64,000 nt of DNA. Origin: Myxococcales bacterium (lineage in GTDB: Bacteria > Myxococcota_A > Polyangia > Polyangiales > Polyangiaceae). The position numbers and the translations under genes were made by a program. The stretch is from assembly GCA_903642325.1 (NCBI GenBank), contig CAHJWM010000001.1:124001-188000 (forward strand). Reading direction: 5' to 3'. The notes below the pieces were generated by a model that saw only the letters and a list, made by a program, of their open reading frames with translations, was not told the DNA's origin and did no database searches. This document shows, one piece after another, positions 10,031 to 19,382 of this stretch; positions within the stretch are counted from its first letter, which is position 1, and the number at the start of each line of letters is the position of its first letter.

Positions 10031-11916
10031 CAGACGGTGACTCGGCGATGATAAGTGATCCACTCCAGAACGGAGAGCGCGGCGACGATGGCCAGCAAAT
10101 AGACCCAAGCCTCTCGCTTGCGGCCAGGCGCCCCGATGCTGGCTGGGCGCGCGCGCTTGTTGCCGAGAGCGAGCTCAGTGACGGGCGTAATACGGCTCTC
10201 ATCCAAGTCCGAGAGGTTGGCCGCAAACTCGCCGTTGGTCGCGTCCACGCCGGAGCCGGTAACGAGCTTGTAGAACCCGGCTTGCTCCCCCAAGTATATC
10301 GCTCGCCCTTCTTTCACCGGCACCTCGTGATGTACCCCTCGCGGGTCAATCACGGTCGCCGAGTTGGCCGAGCTCGCTACGGGCACTCGCCAGACCTCGC
10401 CGGTGCGGAACGACGAAACGTAGCCCGTGTCCTCCTCCACGAATGCATTGATCGTGTTCAACACGAAGAGCGGCCACGCCACGCGCAACACCAAGTCGCT
10501 GTTCCGCGGATCGAAGCCAAGGGCGACGAACGCGTGCCCGGCGCGCGCTCCAGACACCAGGATTGGTCCTTGGTCGCTCGCACCGAGCACGCGATCCGAA
10601 GCTATCGGCAAGAGCGCATGACCTTTGGAAACCTGCACGTCAGCGAGGGCCAGAAACCGCAGAATTGGGCTTTTCTTGTCCCAAGTGTCGAATCCAAAGT
10701 CGTTCAACGTCGGGCCCAGCGCGAGCGGCGTTCCCGCTTCCGGCGGATTGAGATAGAGGGCGGCCGCAACACTGTCCGGCAATGCGTCCGCAACACCGTC
10801 CAGGATCGCAACGTCGAAATGCTCGCTCGGGATCGTCTTCCCGGGGCCGATCGTCACGACATCGAGGTACTCGTCCAATAGTAACGCTGCTTCCAAATAG
10901 GTATTGCCGCTCGAGATCACGAGCACGCGTGCGCGATGCCGCTCCGGCATCAAAGCATAGGCGTGGTCGTCAGCGGGCAAGTCATCCCCACGGCCGTCGG
11001 CCATGCGGATCTTGGCTTCCAGAGTGCGGCTCGCGCCGGCCAAATCTTGGTAGTACCGCGGCAGCCGCTCGCTCGGACCGAGCGCAAAACGACTGACGTC
11101 GATCACGGCGCCGTCGCCCAGCAAAGTGAGCTCGACCTGCACCGGGCGCTCGTTCGTGTTGGTGACTTCGAGCATTACCTCCGAGCGCGACTTGTCGAGC
11201 GGGTAACGGCGCACCGAAAACTCGGTAAGGGCCACGTTAGTGCCGGATTTTCCGACCGGGAGGAACTCGAGGCTGACCGCGCTCAAGTCGACGTGCTTGG
11301 CGATTTCACTCGAGGTGCCAAGCACGCCGTCGCTCACGACCACGACCTCTGCCTTCGGCAGACCGCGCAAGCTATCGACCGCGAACGATAAGCCGCGCTC
11401 CAAGTCCGCTCGGGTATCCGACGCGGTCAGGGCATCGATGGCTGGATCGAGCTCGGTCGCGTCCGAGCTCATCGTCGACAGCGGGCTTGGCAGTGAGCCC
11501 ATCTGCACGATCAAAGCGCGGTCTGCGCTGCCCAACCCGCGCACCAATTTGCGGACCTGGGCCTTGGCGACTTCGATGCGACTCGGCTGGACGTCAATCG
11601 CCTTCATGGAAGCGCTGCCGTCCACCAGCACGACGATGTGACGGCCGTTCAGCAGCGCACTCTTCGGTCTCGGATCGCCGAGGGCCAGGATGAGCAACGC
11701 TAGAAGCGCGAGCTGAAGCAACAGCGACAGCAGGCGCCGAAGCTTCGAAAAGAGCTCGGTCGCTTGCCGATCGCGGAATACCGCATCCCAGATTCGCGCA
11801 AAAGGCACGGGCACCGCGCGCCTGCGCAGCTTTAAGATGTAAAGCAGCACGGTGACCGACGCGGCGCCGCCGCCTAGCATCAACAATTGGCTCAAGGGCA
11901 GGCCGGCGAGGGTCAT
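10030..11916 (-). CDS. BatA-like N-terminal membrane domain plus VWA protein
   Basis: A 628-residue protein. It opens with the aerotolerance-regulator (BatA) N-terminal layout: one helix (LSQLLMLGGGAASVTVLLYIL), a basic loop (KLRRRAVPVPF), and a second helix (LLSLLLQLALLALLILALGD). A VWA domain follows with MIDAS motif DGSAS at about residue 98. The middle is a beta-rich region, and a single helix near the C-terminus (WVYLLAIVAALSVLEWI) anchors the end. Its ATG overlaps the stop of the DUF58 gene as TAATG, and its own stop overlaps the next ATG, so translation is coupled through three genes. It is probably part of a membrane complex served by the MoxR ATPase. Confidence 0.88.
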   Translation of the reverse strand: MTLAGLPLSQLLMLGGGAASVTVLLYILKLRRRAVPVPFARIWDAVFRDRQATELFSKLRRLLSLLLQLALLALLILALGDPRPKSALLNGRHIVVLVDGSASMKAIDVQPSRIEVAKAQVRKLVRGLGSADRALIVQMGSLPSPLSTMSSDATELDPAIDALTASDTRADLERGLSFAVDSLRGLPKAEVVVVSDGVLGTSSEIAKHVDLSAVSLEFLPVGKSGTNVALTEFSVRRYPLDKSRSEVMLEVTNTNERPVQVELTLLGDGAVIDVSRFALGPSERLPRYYQDLAGASRTLEAKIRMADGRGDDLPADDHAYALMPERHRARVLVISSGNTYLEAALLLDEYLDVVTIGPGKTIPSEHFDVAILDGVADALPDSVAAALYLNPPEAGTPLALGPTLNDFGFDTWDKKSPILRFLALADVQVSKGHALLPIASDRVLGASDQGPILVSGARAGHAFVALGFDPRNSDLVLRVAWPLFVLNTINAFVEEDTGYVSSFRTGEVWRVPVASSANSATVIDPRGVHHEVPVKEGRAIYLGEQAGFYKLVTGSGVDATNGEFAANLSDLDESRITPVTELALGNKRARPASIGAPGRKREAWVYLLAIVAALSVLEWITYHRRVTV

Positions 11917-12845
11917 TAGCGCAGAAAGCCTCCGCGGCGGAACACACGCAGCACGAGCTCGTCGAAGGGTGTGTTCACGTCGGCCGCGAAATAAGGCACC
12001 TGCTTCTGCGCGCAGAAGCGCTCGATACTCGCCCGGTACTCGTTCACCGCGCTGGCCATCTTCTCCAGCATGCCGTCGGTGATCGTGAGCTCGCGTTCTT
12101 CACCGGTTTCGCAATCGTAAATACGAACGTCGCCTTTCAATGCTGGACGCGCTTCAGCCGGATCACAGAGCTCCACCACGTACGGCTCGAACTTGTTGAA
12201 ACGCAGTATGTTGATGCCGGCTTCGAAGCCCGCCGGGTCGTATAAATCGCTGAACAGGACCGCTAAACCGCGGCGCTTGTGCTGCGCTACGAAGCTCTTC
12301 AGGGCCGCCGCTAGGTCGGTCGAACCGCGTGGCTCGAGCCTCGACAGAAATTCGAAGACCTTGAAAATTCGACCCTTGCCGCGAGTCGTCGGCATGCGCG
12401 AGACCACACCGTCGTTCACGCCGACGACCGTCACCCGATCGAGGTTCGCCAATCCTACATAGGCGAGCGCCGCGCAAAGCTTGCGCGCTTGATCGAATTT
12501 TTTATGCTCACCGAAGCCCATCGACGTCGAACAGTCGACGATCAAGTAGATGCTGAGATCTTCCTCCTCCTCGTACAAGCGCACGAGCAGCTTCCCGAAG
12601 CGCTGGTACACGTTCCAGTCAACCGAGCGAAAGTCGTCGCCCGCCACATAGTCGCGGTGGTCGGCGAACTCGATGCCGCTGCCCTTTTTCTTGCTTCTGC
12701 GTTCGGCTCGTAGCCTGCCCGCGAACACGCGCCGACTCACGAGCGCGAGCATTTCCAGCTTGCGCTGGAAGTCGTCGTCGAACAGCGGCTCGCGCCGCAG
12801 AGCCCGTGGGCTCGCCTCGCGCCGAAACAGGTCGAGAAGGCCCAC
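11916..12845 (-). CDS. DUF58 domain protein (VWA-like) of MoxR cluster
   Basis: A 309-residue soluble protein of the DUF58 family. The family signature region is visible (SGIEFADHRDYVAGDDFRSV, then DWNVYQRFGKLLVRLYEEE), followed by a VWA-like MIDAS DCSTS at about residue 110. The gene lies directly downstream of the moxR-type ATPase with an 8-bp gap. In other bacteria DUF58 proteins are consistent partners of MoxR ATPases and are thought to present targets or metal-dependent ligands to them. The substrate here is unknown. Confidence 0.92.
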   Translation of the reverse strand: MGLLDLFRREASPRALRREPLFDDDFQRKLEMLALVSRRVFAGRLRAERRSKKKGSGIEFADHRDYVAGDDFRSVDWNVYQRFGKLLVRLYEEEEDLSIYLIVDCSTSMGFGEHKKFDQARKLCAALAYVGLANLDRVTVVGVNDGVVSRMPTTRGKGRIFKVFEFLSRLEPRGSTDLAAALKSFVAQHKRRGLAVLFSDLYDPAGFEAGINILRFNKFEPYVVELCDPAEARPALKGDVRIYDCETGEERELTITDGMLEKMASAVNEYRASIERFCAQKQVPYFAADVNTPFDELVLRVFRRGGFLR

Positions 12846-12853
12846 GAACCCCC

Positions 12854-13855
12854 CTATTGTCTCGTAGGCGCTAACTTTGCGAGGATGTCCGCGACCACGC
12901 GATCGGACGCGACGCCCTCCGCCTCGCCTTCGAAGCTGAGCAGCACGCGGTGGCGCAGCGCCGGCAGCGCCGTGGCTTTGACGTCATCGATCGACGCCGC
13001 GAAGCGGCCATCGAACAAGGCCCGAACCTTTGCCCCGAGCAACATGGCTTGCGCGCCGCGCGGCGAAGCGCCGGTGCGCACGAAACGCTTCACGAGCTCA
13101 GGCGCCTCTTCTCCGGCCGGGTGGGTCGCCATGAGGACTCGTATGGCGTAGTCCTGCACGTGCCGCGCCACCGGCACCCGGCGCACCAGCGCTTGCATGC
13201 TCAAAATTTGCTCACGCGTGAGTATGCGCTTCACCTCTGCATGCTGGCTGGTAGTGGTGCGGTCGATGATGGCGTGGAGCTCGTCACGTGACGGGAATGG
13301 CACCTCAAGCTTGAAGAAGAAACGATCGAGCTGGGCCTCGGGCAAGGGGTAAGTACCCTCCATCTCTAGGGGATTTTGCGTGGCAAGGACGAAGTAAGGT
13401 TCCTCGATCTCGTGCGTGGTGCGGCCCACGGTGACGCGGTGCTCCTGCATGGCTTCGAGCAGCGCGCTCTGCGTCTTGGGGGTGGCTCGGTTTACCTCGT
13501 CCGCGAGCACGATGTTGGCGAAGACGGGCCCGCGGCGAAACTCCAGCGTACGCGCACCCGCCGCGCCTTCGTCGAGCACCACCGTGCCGATGATATCTGC
13601 GGGCATCAGATCGGGCGTGAACTGAATGCGCGAAAACTCGAGCCCCAGCACCCCGGCCAACGTGCGCACGAGCATCGTCTTGCCCAGACCAGGCACGCCC
13701 TCGAGCAGCGCGTGCGAGGAACCGAGCATGCACGAGAGCACGCCGTCGACCACCTCGCGGTTGCCGACGATCACGCGCCCGATTTCCTCGCGCAGGGCGC
13801 CGATCTGCTTTTGAAATTCACTGACTTCTTCGCGCGCTCGTTCGGCATCCGTCAT
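12854..13855 (-). CDS. MoxR family AAA+ ATPase
   Basis: A 333-residue AAA+ ATPase of the MoxR family, expected to act as an ATP-driven chaperone for protein-complex maturation. Visible motifs are Walker A GVPGLGKT, Walker B NIVLADEVNRA, sensor-1 region FVLATQNP, the family hallmark EGTYPLPEAQLDRF, and arginine-rich C-terminal motifs (TGASPRGAQ). The ATG at 13855 has AGGAG upstream and matches the family N-terminus, so the longer open frame to 13996 is not used. The next four family members around it (coiled-coil membrane protein, DUF58, two VWA proteins) are on the same strand. Confidence 0.95.
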   Translation of the reverse strand: MTDAERAREEVSEFQKQIGALREEIGRVIVGNREVVDGVLSCMLGSSHALLEGVPGLGKTMLVRTLAGVLGLEFSRIQFTPDLMPADIIGTVVLDEGAAGARTLEFRRGPVFANIVLADEVNRATPKTQSALLEAMQEHRVTVGRTTHEIEEPYFVLATQNPLEMEGTYPLPEAQLDRFFFKLEVPFPSRDELHAIIDRTTTSQHAEVKRILTREQILSMQALVRRVPVARHVQDYAIRVLMATHPAGEEAPELVKRFVRTGASPRGAQAMLLGAKVRALFDGRFAASIDDVKATALPALRHRVLLSFEGEAEGVASDRVVADILAKLAPTRQ

Positions 13856-13928
13856 TGGCGACTCCTGGCACTCGGGTTGGACGACGCCCGGCGTGTGATG
13901 TTTGGTCGGGGCAGGCACGTGAATTGGC

Positions 13929-15809
13929 TCATTCGCGGGGCCGGATGAGTTGAAAATAGCGGCGCACATAGAAACGATAACCGGAGGGGATTTCATCCCG
14001 CGTCAGCGCCTGTTCAGCGACCGTTTGATAGTCGGTGAACACCTGCTTGTAGCCGTGGCCCACGAAGCCGCGCTCGGCCGCACCGAAGATCACCTGGGAG
14101 GAGGCCGCACCCTGGCCGGTATCCGCGCCCGCAGCGGTCACATCCTCCGTTTTGCCTTTCAGATCCGTGGCCGCGCCCGTCAGCTCTGCGTTGTGCCCAG
14201 TGCCCGCGCCCGGCCCCGCGCCGTCGGGCGGGCCCGCTCCGGGCTTTTCGCCCGGATCAGCCGAGCTCTCACCCGGTCGACGGCGAGCCACCGGGATCTC
14301 GACAGAAACGCTGCCGGGACCGCTGCCCAAGCGAAGTGGTCCGGACTTTTGTGGCCCCCCCTCCTGACCGTCACCGGGCCCCTTGCCGTCACCTTGCCCA
14401 CCCTGACCACGTGCGCGCTGACCGAATTTTTGCATGCGCTGCAGCTGATCTTTGCCGCCTTTGCCCTGTTGTCGCATCAACTCCCGCATCTCCTGCAGCT
14501 TCTTCAGCAACTGCTTTTTTTGTTCCTCACTGGCCTCCTGCTTGGCCATGCGGTTGATGTCTTGCGCGCCTTGCTCTAGATCCTGCGCACTCTGACCGGC
14601 GGCCTCGAGCAGATCGCGCGCGGCTCGGGCCAGCTGCTGGTCGAGCTCCGACATTTGCTTTTGGCTTCGCTCTGCGCGGGTCTTCTCGCGCTCCAAATGC
14701 TCGAGCCGGCGTTCGTTATCGGCGAGCTTCGGATCGGCACTGGCGCCCGCGTCCGCGTCACTGGCCTTCTTTTTGAGCAAGCTCTTATGCTCTTCTTCGA
14801 GCTCACGGCGGCGTTCGGCGATGTTTTTCAGCCGCTCTTCGCTGCTGTTTCCGGCCTTTTTAAGGGCCTGACGAAGCTTGTCCAGCTCGGCCGCATTGGG
14901 TCGAGTCTCTTTGTTTTTCAACTTCTCCGCTAGCTCGCGCAGAGCCTTCTCCGCGTCCGCCAAGCGCTTTTCTTCGAGAGCGGCCGCCGCCGGTTTGCTG
15001 AGCCCACTCTTCTCCAGCTCCCGCGCGAGTCCCTTCAAGCCGTCGTCCCGTGCACCTTGGTCGAGCTCTACGTCGTCTTTCAGCTCGCGCTCGAGATCCC
15101 CCATGCGCTGAAACACTTCGTGTCGGTCCAATCGGTGCTCTGCGATGTCTTCAACCAACTGATTGAAGCGGCGCACCGCGACCAGCGCTTTAGGGTCGTC
15201 GCTGTTCGCTTGCAGCTCCTTGACCGCGTCGCGAAAGAGCTCGATGTCGTCCGCACTCATCTGCATCGGTTCGAAAGAGGCTGGTTCCGGCAGCTGGCGA
15301 TAGTGACGCACCTCGAGCGTCGATAGCGCGCCCAGGCCGACCACCAGCAGTAGCACCAAGCCGGTCTCCGGCGGCACGCGGATGGGCACCGCGCGGCGCG
15401 GATCGAGCGCGCCAGCGACCGCCACGCCGTCCTCGATCGCCGCTTGCATCAAGGAAGAGCGCGCCGCAGAGGGCAGCTCGCTAAACGTCAGTGCGCTCGT
15501 AACGCGGTCCTGGAACCCATGATATGCGTCGAGCGCGAGCGAGCCCTGCCAGGTTGGACCGCGCGAAAACAGCACGCGCGCGACGCCGAGCAGAAACGCG
15601 GCGGCCGGAAGTAGCCCGACGAGCAGGAAGGCTCGTTCGACCGAGCCACCTAGGCGCAGCGCCTTCAGCAGGGTCAACGCGAACACCGAATAGCCGAGCG
15701 GCAACGGCAAAATCCGCATGGCACGGCTCAAAACCGCGGCGATATGCGCTCGGCGCCCGGCCCGTCGTGCCGCGCGCCGGAGCTTACCGATGCCGTCGCT
15801 GGAGGCCAT
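13929..15809 (-). CDS. Coiled-coil membrane protein heading the MoxR operon
   Basis: A 626-residue protein with two N-terminal transmembrane helices (SVFALTLLKAL region and AFLLVGLLPAAAFLLGVA) and a third near residue 130 (TGLVLLLVVGLGALS). A very long charged coiled coil rich in Glu, Lys, Arg and Gln follows at about 150-460, then a Gly/Pro-rich low-complexity linker and a conserved-looking C-terminal segment (FGAAERGFVGHGYKQVF). The ATG at 15809 is chosen because it begins just before the first helix; upstream codons are basic and unlike a signal. It is the first gene of the MoxR cluster, 73 bp before the ATPase. Such proteins (DUF4175-like architecture) are often found there; the function is unknown. 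Confidence 0.75.
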   Translation of the reverse strand: MASSDGIGKLRRAARRAGRRAHIAAVLSRAMRILPLPLGYSVFALTLLKALRLGGSVERAFLLVGLLPAAAFLLGVARVLFSRGPTWQGSLALDAYHGFQDRVTSALTFSELPSAARSSLMQAAIEDGVAVAGALDPRRAVPIRVPPETGLVLLLVVGLGALSTLEVRHYRQLPEPASFEPMQMSADDIELFRDAVKELQANSDDPKALVAVRRFNQLVEDIAEHRLDRHEVFQRMGDLERELKDDVELDQGARDDGLKGLARELEKSGLSKPAAAALEEKRLADAEKALRELAEKLKNKETRPNAAELDKLRQALKKAGNSSEERLKNIAERRRELEEEHKSLLKKKASDADAGASADPKLADNERRLEHLEREKTRAERSQKQMSELDQQLARAARDLLEAAGQSAQDLEQGAQDINRMAKQEASEEQKKQLLKKLQEMRELMRQQGKGGKDQLQRMQKFGQRARGQGGQGDGKGPGDGQEGGPQKSGPLRLGSGPGSVSVEIPVARRRPGESSADPGEKPGAGPPDGAGPGAGTGHNAELTGAATDLKGKTEDVTAAGADTGQGAASSQVIFGAAERGFVGHGYKQVFTDYQTVAEQALTRDEIPSGYRFYVRRYFQLIRPRE

Positions 15810-16080
15810 CCGGTTCAAGTTAAGCACCCGAATGGCGTCGCGCACAGCTCCCGGCGCGCGCCGTGCGACGCCGGGTGTCTGCGGCCCTCTAGCGCGCGAT
15901 GGGCGGCGGCGCGGGCTGACTCGAGGGTCAAAGCGGTGCGCCTTAGACGGCCCGCCGCCCGAGTCGCGACCCGCGCCGGGCGGCGGGCGTCACGGGGCTT
16001 GACCCCCAACCATGCGCTGGTCTCGAATGCGAATGAATTCGCGCTTCTCCATCGCCTTTGCCCCCGGAGCCCCCGTCACC

Positions 16081-17337
16081 ATGCCCAAAGAATCAAAGCC
16101 CATCGTACTCGTCGCCGACGACGAACCGAGCATGGTTGCCATGTTGGCGAGTCATCTGCGCTCGAAAGGCTACACTGTGTTGGAAGCTTCTGACGGTGAT
16201 CAAGCTTGGGAGCTCGCGCACGAGCACCTACCGAACTTGGTTCTGCTCGACGTGATGATGCCGGGCATGAGTGGTTGGGAGGTGTGTCGCAAGATCCGCG
16301 AAGCGGTGTCTCTCGCTCACACTGGTGTGATCATGCTTACTGGCATCGGAGAAAATTTGAACGAGATGACCTCGCCGCTGTACGGCGCGGATGCATACCT
16401 CGACAAGCCGTTCGAGTTCTCCGATCTGGATCGAAAGATCTCGGAGACGATCACACGGCGCGCCGGCGGCGCGCTCGGGCGCGCGGATGGTGAAGGCGAC
16501 GACGAGCGAGGCGTAAAGAAGGCCGGACGCGCGACCACGAGCGCCAAGAAGCCGGTGAAGGCCAAGGACTTGCCGCGCGATGAGGAGCGTGAGCTGCCAG
16601 TCGAATCAGCACCCGACAAGAAGGCGCGCAACCCAAAGTCCGAGCCAAAGCTCGGCGGGCCGCCGGAAAAAGCAGCGACCAAGCCGCCGCTAGCAAAAGC
16701 AAAAGGCATCGCGCGCCCCGAGCCCGACGCGGACACCACCGCAACGGCGACGGGGAAGGAAAGGGGGGAAGCCAAGCCGCGGGTGAAAGCGCCTACCCCG
16801 AAGGCGCAGAAAACGAACCAGCCCGCACCGATGCCGGTGCCAACTGCCTTGAAAGAGAGGTCAAAGCCCGTCGCGAAGGTTGCCCCACAGCCCGCCAATC
16901 CGCCCGCGGCGAAGGTGAGCGCCCCGCCCGCAGGGAAGAAACCCGCGCTCGCGCTGCCCAAGCCCGCCAAGTCGGCGCCCAAGCCCGCCAAGTCAGCGCC
17001 CAAGCCCGCCAAGTCAGCGCCCAAGCCCGCCAAGTCGGCACCCAAGCCCGTCAAATCAGCGCCCAAGCCTGCCAAGTCAGCACCCAAGCCCGCCAAGTCA
17101 GCGCCCAAGCCCGTCAAGTCGGCACCCAAGCCTGCCAAGTCGGCACCCAAGCCTGCCAAGCCAGCACCCAAGCCTGCCAAGTCAGCGCCTAAGCCTGCCA
17201 AGTCAGCACCCAAGCCTGCCAAGTCAGCACCCAAGCCTGCCAAGTCAGCACCCAAGCCTGCCAAGTCAGCACCCAAGCCTGCCAAGTCGGCGCCCAAGCC
17301 CGCCAAGTCGGCGCCCAAGCCCGCCAAGAAACGTTAG
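16081..17337 (+). CDS. Response regulator with H1-like KPAKSAP repeat tail
   Basis: A 418-residue protein. Residues 1-125 are a receiver (REC) domain with acidic pair ADDEP, phospho-acceptor in LLDVMMPG, the conserved Thr in MLTG and the Lys in LDKPF. The rest is a very basic, low-complexity Lys/Pro/Ala region that ends in 17 full copies of KP(A/V)K(S/P)AP plus KPAKKR. There is no recognisable output enzyme or helix-turn-helix. The tail resembles histone H1 C-terminal domains, so non-specific DNA binding under phosphorylation control is inferred. The ATG at 16081 starts just before the REC fold. Its stop overlaps the convergent helicase stop by 4 bp. A cognate kinase is not nearby. Confidence 0.85.
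   Translation: MPKESKPIVLVADDEPSMVAMLASHLRSKGYTVLEASDGDQAWELAHEHLPNLVLLDVMMPGMSGWEVCRKIREAVSLAHTGVIMLTGIGENLNEMTSPLYGADAYLDKPFEFSDLDRKISETITRRAGGALGRADGEGDDERGVKKAGRATTSAKKPVKAKDLPRDEERELPVESAPDKKARNPKSEPKLGGPPEKAATKPPLAKAKGIARPEPDADTTATATGKERGEAKPRVKAPTPKAQKTNQPAPMPVPTALKERSKPVAKVAPQPANPPAAKVSAPPAGKKPALALPKPAKSAPKPAKSAPKPAKSAPKPAKSAPKPVKSAPKPAKSAPKPAKSAPKPVKSAPKPAKSAPKPAKPAPKPAKSAPKPAKSAPKPAKSAPKPAKSAPKPAKSAPKPAKSAPKPAKSAPKPAKKR
16960..17337 (+). repeat. 21-bp in-frame tandem repeat array
   Basis: Seventeen complete 21-bp units plus a last unit that ends in the stop codon, encoding KPAKSAP repeats. Units differ mainly at third codon positions (ccc/cct, tcg/tca, gcg/gca) and three carry amino-acid changes (two KPVKSAP, one KPAKPAP). 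Consecutive units at 17191-17274 are identical, which suggests recent local duplication. The antisense strand stays open through the array but is a shadow. Confidence 0.97.
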
Positions 17338-19370
17338 TGTGAGCCGCGCGTGAGCGCGGGTACGTTCGCCCAAAAGTCCCGCACCTCGGCAAGGTCCGTG
17401 GTGCGCCGAGCGGGCGGCAGTGCGGCCAGTAATCGCGGGCCATAACCCTTTTGATGAATGCGTGGATCGAGCAGCGCGACGATGCCTGCGTCGTCGCGTG
17501 TTCGGATCAAACGACCGAACCCCTGCTTCAGGGTGATCGCGGCGGCGGGAACGTGCAGCCGCATGAACGGATTCTCGCCGCTGCGCTCGAGCTCTTGGGA
17601 GCGAGCTTGCACCACCGGATCGGTAGGCACAAGAAACGGGATCTTCTCCAGTACGACCAAACGCAGCGCGCGCCCCGGAACATCCACGCCTTCCCAGAAG
17701 CTCATCGTCGCCACCAGCACGGCGTCACCCGCAGCTCGGAAGGCGGCGATCAGCGCGGCTTTAGGCGCGGCACCTTGAACGAAGATGCGTTGGCCGGGCA
17801 GGCTGCGCGCCAAGTGCGCGTGGAGCGCAGCCATCGAACGCAGCGAAGTGGTGAGAACGAAACAGCCCCCGCGCGTGATCGCGATAAGCTCCGCGATGCG
17901 GTGGCCCGCCATCTCCGCGAAGGCGTCGCTACCTGGGGCCGGCAGATCCTTCGGCGTGTAAAGGAGCGCATTGCGCGCGAAGTCGAAGGGCGATTCGAGC
18001 ACGAGCTCGGTCACCGGCACGGCTTCGCCACGCAGCCCCATGCGCGAGCGAAAAAAGGAGAACGGGCTGGCCGTAGGGTCGCTCGTCGATGGCGCGATTG
18101 AAAGCGTCGCGCTGGTCAGTACGACCGATGGCACCGTCTCGAAAATCCGTGCGCGAAATACGTAAGAAAGGTCGACAGGAGTAGAGCTGAGCACGGCTCC
18201 GTGGCCGCCCATCTCGAACCAAGTGATGCGCCCCGGAGCGCCGGAGACGATTGCCGCGAGCTCCTCGCGGATCACCTCCACGCGAGCCTCCACCATCCTG
18301 AGCGCCTCTAACGCGGCAACGGCCGCTCGCCCGCGCGGGTTCGCGCCGATGGTCACGCGCCCCGACGCAGTGCTCGCCGCGGCGCCTAGTGCCTCGAGGG
18401 CATTGTCGAGTGCGTGGTAGCGGTCTTGCAGTGCTCCGACCCAAGCGTCGCGCGGCAGAGTAAAGCGCTCCTCGCGGCTTTGGCGGCGTAGCTCGGCCCA
18501 CAACCCCTCGGCCGCGAGCCGCGCGTTCTGCAACGTGGGCGAATTGGCGCCCGGCGAAAACAATGGGTCAGACGCCCCGGCCGCGGTCATCCCGCGCTCC
18601 GCGTCGCCGAGCAACCGTTCGACGCGCGCGCGCGATACGCGCATGCCAAAAAAATCGGTCGCGATGTCTTCGAGCTGATGCGCCTCGTCGAAGATCACCG
18701 CGTCATAATCGGGAATGACCCGTGCCGGGTGCGGACCCCGCAACGCCAAATCCGCAAAAAATAAGTGGTGATTGACGACCACCAGCTGGGCCGATTCCGC
18801 CTCGCGTCGCATCCGCGTGACGTAACATTCGTCGAAGTAGGCGCAGCCAGCGCCCACGCGCGTCTCACTCGAAGAGCTGATCTCACGACGCAGTGGATCG
18901 TCCTCACGAACCCCCGCAAGCTCGGCGAGATCGCCCGTGTCGGTCTCGACGAGCCAGTCGTCCAGCATGGCTAAAGAGCGAGCGTATTGCGGACGCAAGC
19001 TGTTCTCGCTACTGCGAAAATCAGCCAAGCGTCGCCGACACACGTAGTTGGAGATGCCCTTCATCAGCGCGGCCCGCACGGGCACGCCCAGTGCGCGCTC
19101 GATCAGCGGCAAGTCTTTCCAAAATATTTGCTCCTCGAGCGCGCGCGTCGCCGTCGACACGACCACTTTTTTCCCGCTCAGGAGCGCGGGCACTAGATAC
19201 GCAAGGCTCTTGCCGGTGCCCGTGCCCGCCTCGCAGATCAGTACGCGGTCAGTCGAAAGCGCGCTTTCCACCGCGCGCGTCATTTCCAGCTGGGCCGGGC
19301 GGGCCTCGTATGCGGGCAGGTTCCGGGCGAGCGGGCCGTCGGGGCCGAGAAGCTCAGCGGCAGTCGCCAT
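17334..19370 (-). CDS. DinG/XPD-family ATP-dependent DNA helicase
   Basis: A 678-residue superfamily-2 helicase of the DinG/YoaA type. It shows the Walker A motif EAGTGTGKS, the DEAH box in VIFDEAHQ, an Fe-S-cluster-like set of cysteines between them (CRRRL ... CAYFDECY), motif III-like TSATLS, and the C-terminal VATMSFWEGVDVPG and QGFGRLIRT motifs. It should unwind DNA 5'-3' during repair or replication restart. The PilZ gene lies 12 bp upstream on the same strand. The start ATG at 19370 sits a normal distance before the Q-like motif (YEARPAQLEM). There is no good Shine-Dalgarno sequence. Confidence 0.92.
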   Translation of the reverse strand: MATAAELLGPDGPLARNLPAYEARPAQLEMTRAVESALSTDRVLICEAGTGTGKSLAYLVPALLSGKKVVVSTATRALEEQIFWKDLPLIERALGVPVRAALMKGISNYVCRRRLADFRSSENSLRPQYARSLAMLDDWLVETDTGDLAELAGVREDDPLRREISSSSETRVGAGCAYFDECYVTRMRREAESAQLVVVNHHLFFADLALRGPHPARVIPDYDAVIFDEAHQLEDIATDFFGMRVSRARVERLLGDAERGMTAAGASDPLFSPGANSPTLQNARLAAEGLWAELRRQSREERFTLPRDAWVGALQDRYHALDNALEALGAAASTASGRVTIGANPRGRAAVAALEALRMVEARVEVIREELAAIVSGAPGRITWFEMGGHGAVLSSTPVDLSYVFRARIFETVPSVVLTSATLSIAPSTSDPTASPFSFFRSRMGLRGEAVPVTELVLESPFDFARNALLYTPKDLPAPGSDAFAEMAGHRIAELIAITRGGCFVLTTSLRSMAALHAHLARSLPGQRIFVQGAAPKAALIAAFRAAGDAVLVATMSFWEGVDVPGRALRLVVLEKIPFLVPTDPVVQARSQELERSGENPFMRLHVPAAAITLKQGFGRLIRTRDDAGIVALLDPRIHQKGYGPRLLAALPPARRTTDLAEVRDFWANVPALTRGSH

Positions 19371-19382
19371 GTGCGCGGGTGA

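Noticed and set aside
16317-17327. Long antisense open frame of Gly/Leu/Ala repeats
   Set aside because: It is the mirror of the KPAKSAP repeat array and REC gene; repeats on one strand keep the other open.
16960-17337. CRISPR-like regular repeat
   Set aside because: The units are contiguous, in frame and without spacers; it is a coding tandem repeat.
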